This document shows positions 1 to 8,838 of a stretch of DNA of 43,261 nt, piece by piece (position 1 is the stretch's first letter; each line of letters opens with the position of its first letter). Both the position numbers and the translations under genes were made by a program. The notes under the pieces were generated by a model. It was not told where the DNA came from, ran no database searches, and was given only the letters and a program-made list of their open reading frames with translations. The DNA is from Ignavibacteriota bacterium (lineage in GTDB: Bacteria > Bacteroidota > Ignavibacteria > UBA10030): NCBI GenBank assembly GCA_003162695.1, contig PMML01000078.1, positions 1 to 43,261 of the forward strand, given 5' to 3'.

Positions 1-120
1 GGCTTCTTCTATATTTTCCTGAGTACGATGAACAACCTGCCATCGGCGGCGTTCTTCTCTGTTTTTAACATGCCCTTTTACTTCCTGCTTGAAAGTGCAC
101 AGGAAAAAGCGTATCTATAA
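1..120 (+). CDS. C-terminal fragment of a membrane protein (5' end outside window)
   Basis: Frame 1 is open from the first base and closes at a TAA at 118-120, giving the last 39 residues of a protein that starts upstream. The fragment is hydrophobic and aromatic (FFYIFLST, AAFFSVF, PFYFLL) and ends in a short polar tail (ESAQEKAYL), as expected for a last membrane segment. No family can be named from so little sequence. The next gene starts 90 bases further on. Confidence 0.5.
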   Translation, partial: GFFYIFLSTMNNLPSAAFFSVFNMPFYFLLESAQEKAYL

Positions 121-210
121 AGCATTAAACGGCATTGTATTGCATACAGACAGAGTTTCCCAATAGACGCCAGAAGTCAGGCTTCGGAACGGATCGGAAA
201 GGAATTATCA

Positions 211-1131
211 ATGCAAATTCATGTTTCTCTTCTTGCAGTAATATTCATCCTTTGTTCGGCCGTTTCAGCGGCGCAGCCATCCACACACGATGTCGTCTTT
301 CTCAAAAACGGCGATATCATCAGGGGGAACATTATCGAGATCATGCCGGAAAAGTCGATTAAAATTGAAACGGCAGACGGCAGCATTTTTGTTTATCAAA
401 TGTCGGAAATCGACAAGATCAATAAAGAATCCGCACAAGCGGATGAACCGGGAAAAGGGGCATCGTTCAGTCTCTTCGGTGGTCCCGCAGCGGGAACAGG
501 AAACTTTGAAGCTGAAGGAGGAACGACCTTTCCTGCATGGATTAATAACATACTTAATTCCGGCCCTTTGCAAAACCCCGGTTTTCCTGGAACCGGATGT
601 GCACGGGAAGGTGTCGCAGCTGGTCTGCAATTTTGTACAGGCGGAGCGGTCGGCTGGGTCATCAATGCCGTATACGCACGAAACAATCTTTCACACAATC
701 CCGACTGGAGATCTCCGACTTCACAGTCAAGCTACACGACGGTCAGTCTGGAAACCGATAAATGGACGTCACTTCTTGTCTTAACCGGAATAACAATTGG
801 AACAAATAACTCTTCGCCCGTTAATTTCTTTGTTGCACCCCTTGTCGGCGCAATATATGCAACGAGCCCGAACATCACGGCAACGATCTCGGAATCCGGA
901 ACGACAAATATAATTAAACTGGAGTCCGCTCCAAGTACAGCTCTGGTGTACGGCGGAGAATTGGAATTTACGTTTTGGAGACATCTGGTTCTGGGAGTTC
1001 GATATATATATAGTGAGCCGAAATACGATATCCCGTATACGACAAGCATGGGAACTTCTTCTCAGAGCGGAAGGATTTCCCATACGCAGAGCACATCGCT
1101 CATTTTGCCGTATATCGGATTTTCGTTTTAA
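211..1131 (+). CDS. Secreted protein with predicted outer-membrane barrel domain
   Basis: A 306-residue protein of unknown function. Residues 1-21 form a signal peptide (hydrophobic core LLAVIFILCSAVSA, then AAQ). Residues 27-70 (VVFLKNGDIIRGNIIE, a charged turn, then MSEIDKI) resemble a small beta domain often seen at the N-terminus of secreted FCB-group proteins. The remainder is rich in Gly, Ser, Thr and aromatic residues in alternating strand-like runs and ends in PYIGFSF, a terminal Phe as in outer-membrane beta barrels. The ATG at 211 follows AAAGGAA. Barrel and location are inferred; I do not recognise a named family. Confidence 0.75.
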   Translation: MQIHVSLLAVIFILCSAVSAAQPSTHDVVFLKNGDIIRGNIIEIMPEKSIKIETADGSIFVYQMSEIDKINKESAQADEPGKGASFSLFGGPAAGTGNFEAEGGTTFPAWINNILNSGPLQNPGFPGTGCAREGVAAGLQFCTGGAVGWVINAVYARNNLSHNPDWRSPTSQSSYTTVSLETDKWTSLLVLTGITIGTNNSSPVNFFVAPLVGAIYATSPNITATISESGTTNIIKLESAPSTALVYGGELEFTFWRHLVLGVRYIYSEPKYDIPYTTSMGTSSQSGRISHTQSTSLILPYIGFSF

Positions 1132-1322
1132 ACTACGCGGACATTCCAAAACACGACCGCTGCAATCAGAGAACGGGCGGCGCAGCAGCAGGATTTTTTA
1201 CGCAAAACCGCGAGGGGTAAAAGTGCACCCACCCGGCAGCAAAAGCAGCTAAAAGCATAAAAGATGAGTTCGCACCCTCTTTCCTTGCATTTATTCGGGA
1301 ATTGTCCCAAATTTCATTCATT

Positions 1323-3140
1323 ATGATAGAACGCAGTTTATTCATTCTCTTTTTTCTTTTCTTTCCCGCACGCTTGTTCGCACAGTATGCCGATACCGTT
1401 CGCGTGCCGGCCCGGGATGCATTATTTTTAAACGTGCAAATGCCGGCGCAGGATACAACGCAATGGTACGGCCCTAAGCTGCGTTTTGCCGCATGCACAT
1501 GCCCCGATGCAAAAGCATTCGTTAACGGAAAGCAGCTTAAAGTGTACGCGAGCGGAGCATTTGCCGGACTGCAAAATTATTCATTCGGAACGAATATTTT
1601 GCGTCTGACAGTTCGATCCGCAAACGGTGATTCTCTCTGGCATGAATTTGTCATCAACCGTCCGGAACCGATGAAGGATTCGCCGCATGATACACTGGTC
1701 ATCGATAGTGCCCTCATGCAGCCTTCCGAGGACTTCTGGCTCATGGCGGGAGATATGCTCGAAGTGCGGTTCAAAGGAAGTCCCGGATGGGAAGCGTGGT
1801 TTGAAATTCCGGACGTTCAATCCGATATTCCAATGCATGAATTGTCCGTAAAGGAAGCGGACGGATTTACCGGAGTGTATTGCGGGCGCTATTTGATAAC
1901 GCCGCAGGACGAAGTTCACGACGCGCGGATTATTTTTCATTTGAAAAAAAGTTTCTGGCACAAAGAGCGTGCATATTCAAAAGGAAAAATTTCCATCCTG
2001 CCGAAAGAACTTCCCCGTGTCGCAGAGCTCACGGGAAAGAGACCGTTTATCAATGCAAGTCTCGGTACGGACAGGCTTGGCGGTGAGAAACTCGGATTTC
2101 TCCAGCCGGGCATACGGCTCATCATTACGGGAAAGCGCGGTTCGCAATATCGCGTTCAGTTGACGCAGACACTGCAGGGATGGCTTCCGGAGGAATTTGC
2201 AAAACTTCTTCCGTCCGGCACCCCGCAGCCGCACTCCGCCGCCGGCACTGTTACCGTTACCGGGCATTCCGATTTTGATCTTGTGACTCTGAATCTTGGC
2301 GAAAAACTTCCTTATACCAGCGAGCAATTGACGGATCCGAACATTCTTACTGTGGATATATACGGATCCGCTTCCAACACGAACTGGATCGGAAATAATC
2401 TTTCTGCAAAAGGAATTAAAAACGTCACATGCAGGCAGATCGCCTCCGATCATTACCGCCTGCTTATTGGGCTCACGCACCCGCATTGGGGGTACGACAT
2501 CGATTATGCCGGGACAACTATGCGAATCAAAATTCGGAGACCGCCCGTTCTTGTCTCGCGCGATTCCGTGTTTGCCGGACTGAGGATTGCGGTCGATGCC
2601 GGTCATGGCGGAGACAGTCATGGTGCGATCGGCGCTACCGGGTCGCTAGAAAAAGATATTACGATTGCCGTCGTACGCCGGCTGGAACAGCTCCTGCGTT
2701 CGAAAGGAGCCTCAATTGTACTAACGCGCACAGGGACCGAAGGGCCGGCGATGGGAGATCGGATTGACAGGATCGTCAACTCCAGAGCCGACCTTCTGAT
2801 AGCCGTGCATTGCAATTCGTGCGGGGATGCATCCGACCCGATTGCAATCCGCGGTACAAGCGCCTATTATAAGTATATCGGATTCAAACCGCTTGCTGAT
2901 GCGGTTTATGCAAAGATGCTCGAATTGCCGCTGCCGCAGTTCGGCGAGGTCGGGAATTTCAATTTTATGTTGAACTCGCTTACGCAGCTGCCGAACGTTC
3001 TTATCGAGACCGCATTTCTCTCCAATCCGGAAGAAGAAATGCTTCTTATGGACGATACATTCCGCGGGCATATTGCGGAACACATCGCTGCCGGAGTCGA
3101 GGAATATCTCCGGAATAATGCGGTTATAAAAGAACGTTGA
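1323..3140 (+). CDS. N-acetylmuramoyl-L-alanine amidase, Amidase_3 type, secreted
   Basis: Cell-wall hydrolase that cuts the bond between N-acetylmuramic acid and the stem peptide. I take the ATG at 1323 (605 aa), because it opens directly into a signal peptide (RSLFILFFLFFPARLFAQ); a TTG at 1302 would add seven residues. The catalytic domain is C-terminal, about residues 415-600: zinc ligands are His428 in DAGHGG, Glu443 in GSLEKD and His496 in AVHCNS, and catalytic Glu562 lies in LIETAFLSNPEE. Upstream come an Ig-like segment (about 55-105), an SH3-like segment (about 235-300, GKRGSQYRVQL) and an AMIN-like segment (about 310-405), probably for wall binding. Role in cell separation is inferred from the family. 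Confidence 0.93.
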   Translation: MIERSLFILFFLFFPARLFAQYADTVRVPARDALFLNVQMPAQDTTQWYGPKLRFAACTCPDAKAFVNGKQLKVYASGAFAGLQNYSFGTNILRLTVRSANGDSLWHEFVINRPEPMKDSPHDTLVIDSALMQPSEDFWLMAGDMLEVRFKGSPGWEAWFEIPDVQSDIPMHELSVKEADGFTGVYCGRYLITPQDEVHDARIIFHLKKSFWHKERAYSKGKISILPKELPRVAELTGKRPFINASLGTDRLGGEKLGFLQPGIRLIITGKRGSQYRVQLTQTLQGWLPEEFAKLLPSGTPQPHSAAGTVTVTGHSDFDLVTLNLGEKLPYTSEQLTDPNILTVDIYGSASNTNWIGNNLSAKGIKNVTCRQIASDHYRLLIGLTHPHWGYDIDYAGTTMRIKIRRPPVLVSRDSVFAGLRIAVDAGHGGDSHGAIGATGSLEKDITIAVVRRLEQLLRSKGASIVLTRTGTEGPAMGDRIDRIVNSRADLLIAVHCNSCGDASDPIAIRGTSAYYKYIGFKPLADAVYAKMLELPLPQFGEVGNFNFMLNSLTQLPNVLIETAFLSNPEEEMLLMDDTFRGHIAEHIAAGVEEYLRNNAVIKER

Positions 3141-3310
3141 GAGGTTCAACGTGCCTGCCGCACAATGCGGGCAGGCTGCCGTGCTGATGTTCTTTAGTTG
3201 TCAGTTACTCTGTTTGTCTGTTTACGGTTTATTGGCCGCCGGTCTATTCCCAATTTGAATTACGTTATCGCGTAACAGCATTTTCAGGACTCCGGCTAGT
3301 TCACAGTTTA
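3141..3310 (-). repeat. Composite dispersed repeat, copy A
   Basis: Read on the minus strand, this copy holds the conserved block (3299-3250, CTAGCCGGAG to CGTAATTCAAATTG) with a TTACG/CGTAA hairpin at 3260-3275. It continues with loose 7-mers (taaaccg, taaacag), three 7/8-mer units (3210-3189), and a GC-rich hairpin at 3153-3176 (GCCTGCC-GCA, loop CAA, TGC-bulged G-GGCAGGC). The 20-mer CAATGCGGGCAGGCTGCCGT at 3163-3182 recurs exactly at 18515-18534. The element starts directly after the amidase stop codon. The hairpin could also end transcription of that gene, though no T-run follows it. Confidence 0.75.
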
Positions 3311-3364
3311 AGATTCACCGTGTCAATTCAACGCCTCCTGCAGCGAGTATGGCTCGATATTTCT

Positions 3365-3760
3365 ATGCTTTCATTTCTAAAAATTTTTAACCATTCCATA
3401 TATTGCGCCGGTTGGCAAAAGAGAATATCCGTTCGCATTTTATTATCGGTATTTCTTTTACCGGCCATTTGGGATACTTGTGCTTCGCAGGTTCCATCGA
3501 GCGATTCTATCCGGGTTCATTTGGATACGATCGAGGTTGTGCGGCAAAGACCCGACACGTACTCCGCTTCCGGGATTCTTTCGTCACATGACATTCAAAC
3601 GTCTCCCGGTTCTCTGGGACCTGTTTTCGGGACAAAGAACGTTTCCTACTATTCCTGCGCATTTTCCGAACAAAGTGAAAACTATACGCAAAAGACACCA
3701 GTGTACAACACGCTTCCTTTCCTGCCGAATCTCGGAATTCAATACACGTACCGGTGGTAA
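3365..3760 (+). CDS. Short secreted protein, possibly a collapsed TonB-dependent receptor remnant
   Basis: Start is uncertain: a GTG at 3320 gives 146 aa, but the ATG at 3365 (131 aa) leads into a more normal signal peptide (KRISVRILLSVFLLPAIWDTCASQ split around a hydrophobic core). After it, residues such as HLDTIEVVRQRPDTYSAS recall the start of a TonB-dependent receptor plug, and the end, PFLPNLGIQYTYRW, resembles the last strand and terminal aromatic residue of a receptor barrel. The whole barrel between them would be missing. This likeness is weak; it may be an unrelated small envelope protein. It sits downstream of repeat copy A and upstream of a perfect palindrome. Confidence 0.45.
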   Translation: MLSFLKIFNHSIYCAGWQKRISVRILLSVFLLPAIWDTCASQVPSSDSIRVHLDTIEVVRQRPDTYSASGILSSHDIQTSPGSLGPVFGTKNVSYYSCAFSEQSENYTQKTPVYNTLPFLPNLGIQYTYRW

Positions 3761-3780
3761 GAACGAATGTTCATTCGTTC
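3761..3780. other. Perfect 20-bp palindrome after the 3760 stop codon
   Basis: GAACGAATGTTCATTCGTTC has 9-bp arms and a 2-base centre. It begins one base after the preceding stop codon. No T-run follows, so it is a poor intrinsic terminator; an operator or a decayed repeat hairpin are other options. The following 180 bases up to argH contain no gene; a few tokens there (caaagaact-like on the minus strand) resemble the dispersed repeat in decayed form. Confidence 0.6.
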
Positions 3781-3962
3781 GTAGTTCTTTGTGCGCGGTT
3801 CCTGCCTTCCTCGAACAGCTGCATTCAATGGCCTGCAACATACGGCTGCGCCGGTGTTCGTTCGTTTGCAGGTTCCTGAGTTCATTGGTAACTGTTTTTT
3901 CCGTACATTGAAATATAGGAATCAAAGAAAATATCAAACATTTTTATACGGGGATTCATCGT

Positions 3963-5354
3963 ATGCCTCATCAAACTCTCTGGAGCGGACGCTTTAAAGA
4001 ACCGCTGGCGGAAATTGCATTGAATTTTTCCTCTTCCATTGATCTCGATAAACTTCTTTATGCGGAAGATATCGGCGGAAGCATTGCGCACGTGGAAATG
4101 CTCGGCGCATGTAAAATCCTTACATCCTCGGAAATGCGCCGGCTTCGAACAGCTCTTAAAAACATTCAAAAAGAAATTGAAACGGGAAAATTTCAGCTGA
4201 CCGGAGAATTTGAAGATGTCCATTCAGCTATCGAACAGCGCCTGACGCAGAAAGTCGGCCCCCTTGGGGGCAAGCTTCACACCGCCCGGAGCCGCAACGA
4301 TCAGATCGCTCTCGATGAACGGCTCTTTCTCCGCAGCTCTATCAGGGAAATCAGCAAACTGATTGTCAATCTGCAGCGTGTTCTTCTCTACAAGGCGGAA
4401 AAATATTTCGGTGTTCTCATGCCGGGATATACACATACGCAGCGGGCGCAGCCGGTATTGCTTTCCCATCATCTGCTGGCGTACATCTTCATGCTCGAAC
4501 GCGATTTTGAACGCCTGCAGGACTGCCGCAAACGTTTGAATAAATCTCCTCTCGGCGCTGCGGCGTTTGCCGGTACTTCTTTCCCGATCGACCGGCAGAT
4601 GGTTGCCGATAAACTGCAATTCGACGGTATCGTTGAAAACAGCATCGATGCAGTGAGCGACCGCGACTTCATTATCGAATTCATTTCCGCCTGCAGCCTG
4701 ACCATGATGCACCTGAGCCGCTTTGCGGAGGAACTCGTTCTCTGGACGACAAAAGAATTTTCTTTCGCACAAATCAGCGATGCTTATACAACGGGCAGCA
4801 GCATCATGCCGCAGAAAAAAAATCCGGACATGGCGGAACTGGTCCGCGGAAAAACCGGACGGCTGTACGGATCGCTGTTCAATATTTTAACGACCATGAA
4901 AGCTCTTCCGCTCGCTTACAACCGGGATATGCAGGAAGATAAACAGCCTATGTTCGAAGCCGTCCAGACGACGCGGCAATGTCTTTTCATTTTCGCGCAT
5001 GTTCTGGTTCATACGGCATTTGCAAAAGAACACCTGAATGAAGAGCTGCGGACCGATTTTCTGACTGCGACCGATATGGCGGATTACCTTGTAACAAGGG
5101 GAATCCCGTTCCGTGAAGCGCATGAGATAACGGGAAAGATCGTGCAGTATTGCATCGAACATAAAATGTATTTCGGCAATCTTGATCTTGAGACGCTCAA
5201 ACAGTTTTCATCGAAATTTGAAGGCGGTATTTTTGAAGTGATTCTTCCGCAGAAAAGCGTGGAACACAAACAATCGGCGGGAAGCACGAATCCGCATGAG
5301 GTCAGGAAACAGATAGTGTTCTGGACGAAAACACTCGGCAAACGACGTGTGTAA
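3963..5354 (+). CDS. argH: Argininosuccinate lyase
   Basis: Last enzyme of arginine synthesis: splits argininosuccinate into arginine and fumarate in the cytoplasm. The 463-residue length is normal for the fumarase/aspartase superfamily. Visible motifs are HTARSRNDQ at 106-114, the catalytic-site THTQRAQP around His158, and the superfamily signature GSSIMPQKKNPD at 278-289 with its mobile catalytic Ser. The ATG at 3963 is preceded by GGGGAT. No other arginine gene is nearby, so it appears to be a single-gene unit ending in the strong terminator just downstream. Confidence 0.97.
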   Translation: MPHQTLWSGRFKEPLAEIALNFSSSIDLDKLLYAEDIGGSIAHVEMLGACKILTSSEMRRLRTALKNIQKEIETGKFQLTGEFEDVHSAIEQRLTQKVGPLGGKLHTARSRNDQIALDERLFLRSSIREISKLIVNLQRVLLYKAEKYFGVLMPGYTHTQRAQPVLLSHHLLAYIFMLERDFERLQDCRKRLNKSPLGAAAFAGTSFPIDRQMVADKLQFDGIVENSIDAVSDRDFIIEFISACSLTMMHLSRFAEELVLWTTKEFSFAQISDAYTTGSSIMPQKKNPDMAELVRGKTGRLYGSLFNILTTMKALPLAYNRDMQEDKQPMFEAVQTTRQCLFIFAHVLVHTAFAKEHLNEELRTDFLTATDMADYLVTRGIPFREAHEITGKIVQYCIEHKMYFGNLDLETLKQFSSKFEGGIFEVILPQKSVEHKQSAGSTNPHEVRKQIVFWTKTLGKRRV

Positions 5355-5357
5355 AAC

Positions 5358-5393
5358 AAAAAGCCGTTTTCAGATTTTTGAAGACGGCTTTTT
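5358..5393 (+). terminator. Intrinsic terminator after argH
   Basis: Stem AAAAAGCCGT / ACGGCTTTTT at 5358-5367 and 5384-5393, with a further TTCA/TGAA pairing inside, followed by a TTTTT run. The A-tract and T-tract on both sides make it potentially bidirectional, so it may also serve the converging DUF4139 gene. The 200 bases between here and that gene's stop codon hold no convincing gene. Confidence 0.92.
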
Positions 5394-5591
5394 CAATTTT
5401 CACTAAAATATAGCAGCAGTTTTTTAAAGAAACTTCCTCAAACGCCGTTGTCACGCCGTTCGATGTCGCCGTCCAATTTTTGAACGTGACTTCTTTCACC
5501 GGCTGTAAGCAGAATCAGGATTCTTCCTTTCCATGTCAATACGGTCCGTGTTTTTCTCGTCAAAGAAATGCGTGAATATGTTCTGCCCTTT

Positions 5592-7073
5592 TTACCAAGT
5601 GTACCTGACCGTATAGGTAATGGTTTTTTCTTCATCCGGCGACAGCGTAACAGGGAATTGGAGCGTTGACTGGTCGACTTTTGTCCACGCCGTGCTGCTT
5701 TGTACAATATCCCATGTACTCCATCGCCATGGATGTTCATAGACGAGGAGTTCGACCGGTTCCGTTTTATGATTGCGCACTTTGATCTGAATCGTTTCTT
5801 CTTCGATATGACCCGTCACAACGGCTTGAAGTGCTTTTTGTACGCGTTCGCCGACAACATCGAATGAATCACCGAGGTAGATACGTATTTCCTCATCTTT
5901 CGGCGTGTGATCGATCTCATCTTCGCCGATGAATTGTTCCTTGCCGTCGCTGTCTTTTTTATACACGCGGATTTTTCCTTTCGGCAGAGGCATGCCGAGT
6001 CCGGATTCTTCGCTGTTTATGAATTTTACAAAAACACCTACTTTTGGATTCGACTGCTGTCCGAATGCCGTCTTTTCACGATATGACGGCTGATTGCGCC
6101 ACATGCGCCATTGATTTGCGATCCCGTCATACACAAGAACTTTTTTTGCGGAAACGTGCGGCGCAGTGACAAGCTCGATCTGCTTTGTTTCGTTGTTGAC
6201 AATATCCGTCCGCCGCTGCAGAGTGTACAATTTGTATTCGAACAATTCTTTTTGTTGAAATTGCTGATCCTCCTGTGCGAGCATTGCATTGAATGCCTGT
6301 TTCTGCCGGGGAGCGGCATTGGATTCCCGGGAAATATTGACATCGCCGGCGACGAGTTTTAATCCTGCATTTTCGAATGTCGTCCCGGAATGATTGACCA
6401 CCGTCACCCATCCGTTGAGATCGACTGCATCGTCGTGTTCTCCCAGTAATGCAACATAATCGCAATGCCATGCAATCTGGCCTGCAAGATAGCTGATTCC
6501 GATTTTTTGCGTTCCCGATTTCTCGCTTTTCATCAGCCACCGAAGTTGAGGTTTCAAAATTAATCCTTCGGGCAAAGCCGGCAGGACGAGCTTTCCATCC
6601 GGGTTTACTTCGATCTTTCCATTGATCTCTGCAATCATGTTTCCCGCGGCAGCGTACGATCCGTTTTCCGGCAGCGCCTGCCAGCCGGTCGACAATAGTT
6701 TTCCTTTGACGCTGTATTCTTTTTTCTCGTCGGGCGCAATTCGGATGAACTCCACTTGCTTGCCGATATATTTTTCCAAAAGCTTTGCCTGATGGATAAG
6801 GTCGTACTGGTAGCTCTGTTCCAGAACCTTGATGCCCGAACGGTCCGGCAGACTCGAAAGCTGGAGTGACGTCGCGTCGATCGTTGCGGGAATATCCGGA
6901 AGAACGACTTCGTTCATGCCCTGAGATAAATCGACATTGCGTACTTCATGTATCAATGCAAGATTTTGATTATAAATAGTCAGATCGACGGTGAGCCGAT
7001 CTCCTGCCGGCTGCTGTGCCGCTGCTGTTCCTGCAGCGAGAAGGAAGAAGACGATACGATGTATACGATGCAT
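5592..7073 (-). CDS. DUF4139 domain-containing secreted protein
   Basis: A 493-residue protein of unknown biochemical role. The start is the ATG at 7073: it has a good ribosome site (GAGGT, 5 bases upstream) and opens into a signal peptide (IVFFLLAAGTAAAQQ). The frame stays open for 200 more codons upstream, but that part is a shadow of the PAP2 gene. The N-terminal half (LTIYNQNLALIHEVRNV, then VVLPDIPATIDATSL) and the C-terminal beta-rich half (EKTITYTVRYTW at the end) match DUF4139 proteins, thought to sit on the periplasmic or outer side. It is last in a minus-strand row after the PAP2-like and CPBP genes. Confidence 0.85.
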   Translation of the reverse strand: MHRIHRIVFFLLAAGTAAAQQPAGDRLTVDLTIYNQNLALIHEVRNVDLSQGMNEVVLPDIPATIDATSLQLSSLPDRSGIKVLEQSYQYDLIHQAKLLEKYIGKQVEFIRIAPDEKKEYSVKGKLLSTGWQALPENGSYAAAGNMIAEINGKIEVNPDGKLVLPALPEGLILKPQLRWLMKSEKSGTQKIGISYLAGQIAWHCDYVALLGEHDDAVDLNGWVTVVNHSGTTFENAGLKLVAGDVNISRESNAAPRQKQAFNAMLAQEDQQFQQKELFEYKLYTLQRRTDIVNNETKQIELVTAPHVSAKKVLVYDGIANQWRMWRNQPSYREKTAFGQQSNPKVGVFVKFINSEESGLGMPLPKGKIRVYKKDSDGKEQFIGEDEIDHTPKDEEIRIYLGDSFDVVGERVQKALQAVVTGHIEEETIQIKVRNHKTEPVELLVYEHPWRWSTWDIVQSSTAWTKVDQSTLQFPVTLSPDEEKTITYTVRYTW

Positions 7074-7117
7074 AATGACCTCGCTCAATAAATGATCACA
7101 AAAATAGCAAACTCGAT

Positions 7118-8044
7118 CTACGAACGCAATGAGGAACGCTTTTTTACAAGCGCATCCCAGCACTTGATGAGCAGCGGCGCAGCGGCAAGCGCGAGAAAAG
7201 CGGTCAAAATGCCTGCAACAGCATCCGTTATATAATGATAACGGCAGTAGAACGTGGAACAGTAGAGCGTTAAAACAACCGGCGACAGAATCCAGAATAA
7301 TGTCCGGTGATACCGGTACGCCATAGCCCACATGATAGTTGCCGCAGCTGTGTGCGGACTCGGAATCGATCCGCCGGCAAAATGAAGATGTGCGCGAATC
7401 AATTCGCCGAGGCAGGTAAAGAAATAGCCATCCAGCGGTACTGTAAAGGAATTCCGTACTGAATGATACATCGGACTTGCCACCGGGAAAAGGATAAATC
7501 CGATATCGCAAAGGATATTCGTCAGTCCAAGCGTGAAGAAATAATCTTCCATCGCACGCTCTCCATGCCGCATATAAATGATGCCGCACAGAACAGGGTA
7601 GAGCGGGATATACACGACATAGGAAAACATCATCCATTCGGTCAGCGGGGCTGAATATATTCGCTGCAGCCACACGTTCACCTGCACACCGAACAGCATG
7701 TGCTCGAATGCCAGGATATCGTCATCGAACCAGCGGTCGTGAAAAATCATTTGCAGTTTATCGACGGCACCGAAGAGATAGGCATAAGCCAGCATGACCG
7801 GCATCATGCGAAGAAAAAATTTCCAGAATTCTCCGGAAGTACGGTCGCTCAAACGGTTCAATACAATGTAAACGATACCGACAGTGATGTTTTTAAGAAC
7901 CAGGATCCACCACGATTCCACCCGCTTGAAGAACAGGACGGAAAGGAGAGAAAAGAAAAACAATGATCCGAGAATAAGGGCGTCCGCAGCCCGCAGCGAA
8001 ACCGCGCCGATACGAAGCCGTTGAGTTGTCATAGGGGAGAACAT
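7118..8044 (-). CDS. PAP2-superfamily membrane protein (AUR1/Ipt1-like)
   Basis: An integral membrane protein of 308 residues with about seven hydrophobic segments. Near the C-terminus are the phosphatase/transferase motifs GGSIPSPHTAAA (the SxPSxH type, about residue 228) and FYCRYHYITDAVAG (R-x-x-x-H-x-x-x-D type, about 266), so the active-site His and Asp are kept. Family members remove or transfer lipid phosphate groups; the substrate here is unknown. The ATG at 8044 touches the stop codon of the CPBP gene upstream with no gap and has no visible ribosome site, so translation is probably coupled. ATG at 8032 is an alternative. Confidence 0.85.
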   Translation of the reverse strand: MFSPMTTQRLRIGAVSLRAADALILGSLFFFSLLSVLFFKRVESWWILVLKNITVGIVYIVLNRLSDRTSGEFWKFFLRMMPVMLAYAYLFGAVDKLQMIFHDRWFDDDILAFEHMLFGVQVNVWLQRIYSAPLTEWMMFSYVVYIPLYPVLCGIIYMRHGERAMEDYFFTLGLTNILCDIGFILFPVASPMYHSVRNSFTVPLDGYFFTCLGELIRAHLHFAGGSIPSPHTAAATIMWAMAYRYHRTLFWILSPVVLTLYCSTFYCRYHYITDAVAGILTAFLALAAAPLLIKCWDALVKKRSSLRS

Positions 8045-8785
8045 CTAATGAAACAGGATAAAATAATCGAGGGTAATGCCGAGGATCCAATGTGTCAGGA
8101 TCGCGGGATAGAGAGAGCGCGAGCGAAAAACGAGAATCCCCCAAAAAAAAGCTCCGAGAATGGCGCTGTAAATTTCAACATCCGGTTTTCCGATATGAAC
8201 GATACAGGAGAGCGCCATCTGAACAAGGATTGCGCCCCAATCGCCGAATCGGGAACGGAGCCCGAATTGCATGAAGCCGCGGAAAAAAACTTCCCAGCCG
8301 ATATAAAACAGCAGATACCCTGCTGCATGAAATGCAAAACTCGAAGCCGATTCTCCTGCGCCTTTAAACAGCGGATATTCCGCTATAAATTGCGGATCCT
8401 TTGAGGAAAAATACGAGAGCGCAGCCATGATCAATCCTGCTGCGGCAACTGCAGGAATCCAGAATTTCCAATCCCCGATTTGCAGCCCGTAATCCGAGAG
8501 GTTCTCTTTGAAAACCTTTTTCACGACGATAATCGAAACGATCCCCATGAGGAAAAACGCGGAGAGATACGTATACCATTCTGCCGTCATGGAGATGTTG
8601 CTGAAGAGTAGAAAGCCGGAAGTGAGATGCCGGAAATAGAATGCCTGTGAGCCGTAATATTTCCACGTTGTCAGAAGCAGCGCTGCAAGGAGCAGTATAA
8701 CGGTCGGTTTTTTATCTTCGCGTGAGTACAAACGCAAAAGCGAATTCCACGTGGTATATTGATTCATCCGGTGTTCCGAGTTCAT
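8045..8785 (-). CDS. CPBP-family intramembrane metalloprotease
   Basis: A 246-residue, multi-span membrane protein of the CPBP (CAAX protease and bacteriocin-processing/Abi) family. Motif 1 is WEVFFRGFMQ (about residues 164-173); the first Glu of the usual EExxxR pair is replaced by Trp, leaving one Glu and the Arg. Motif 2 His is in SCIVHIGKP and motif 3 His in THWILGITLDY. Substrate unknown. It forms a tight unit with the PAP2-like gene, with directly abutting stop and start codons. The start may instead be the second ATG at 8767. A second, more canonical CPBP gene lies at 39677-40612. Confidence 0.85.
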   Translation of the reverse strand: MNSEHRMNQYTTWNSLLRLYSREDKKPTVILLLAALLLTTWKYYGSQAFYFRHLTSGFLLFSNISMTAEWYTYLSAFFLMGIVSIIVVKKVFKENLSDYGLQIGDWKFWIPAVAAAGLIMAALSYFSSKDPQFIAEYPLFKGAGESASSFAFHAAGYLLFYIGWEVFFRGFMQFGLRSRFGDWGAILVQMALSCIVHIGKPDVEIYSAILGAFFWGILVFRSRSLYPAILTHWILGITLDYFILFH

Positions 8786-8838
8786 GTAACTTTCTGGAGC
8801 TATTATCTCGACTGCGGCCTTCCTGCCGGTTTCGTTGT

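Noticed and set aside
5438-5740. 100-residue minus-strand ORF overlapping the DUF4139 end
   Set aside because: Basic, shadow-like composition, overlapping a conserved domain in another frame, and no ribosome site.
7074-7673. 200-codon N-terminal extension of the DUF4139 reading frame
   Set aside because: It overlaps the PAP2-like gene in another frame and has shadow-like composition; the ATG at 7073 has a ribosome site and a signal peptide.
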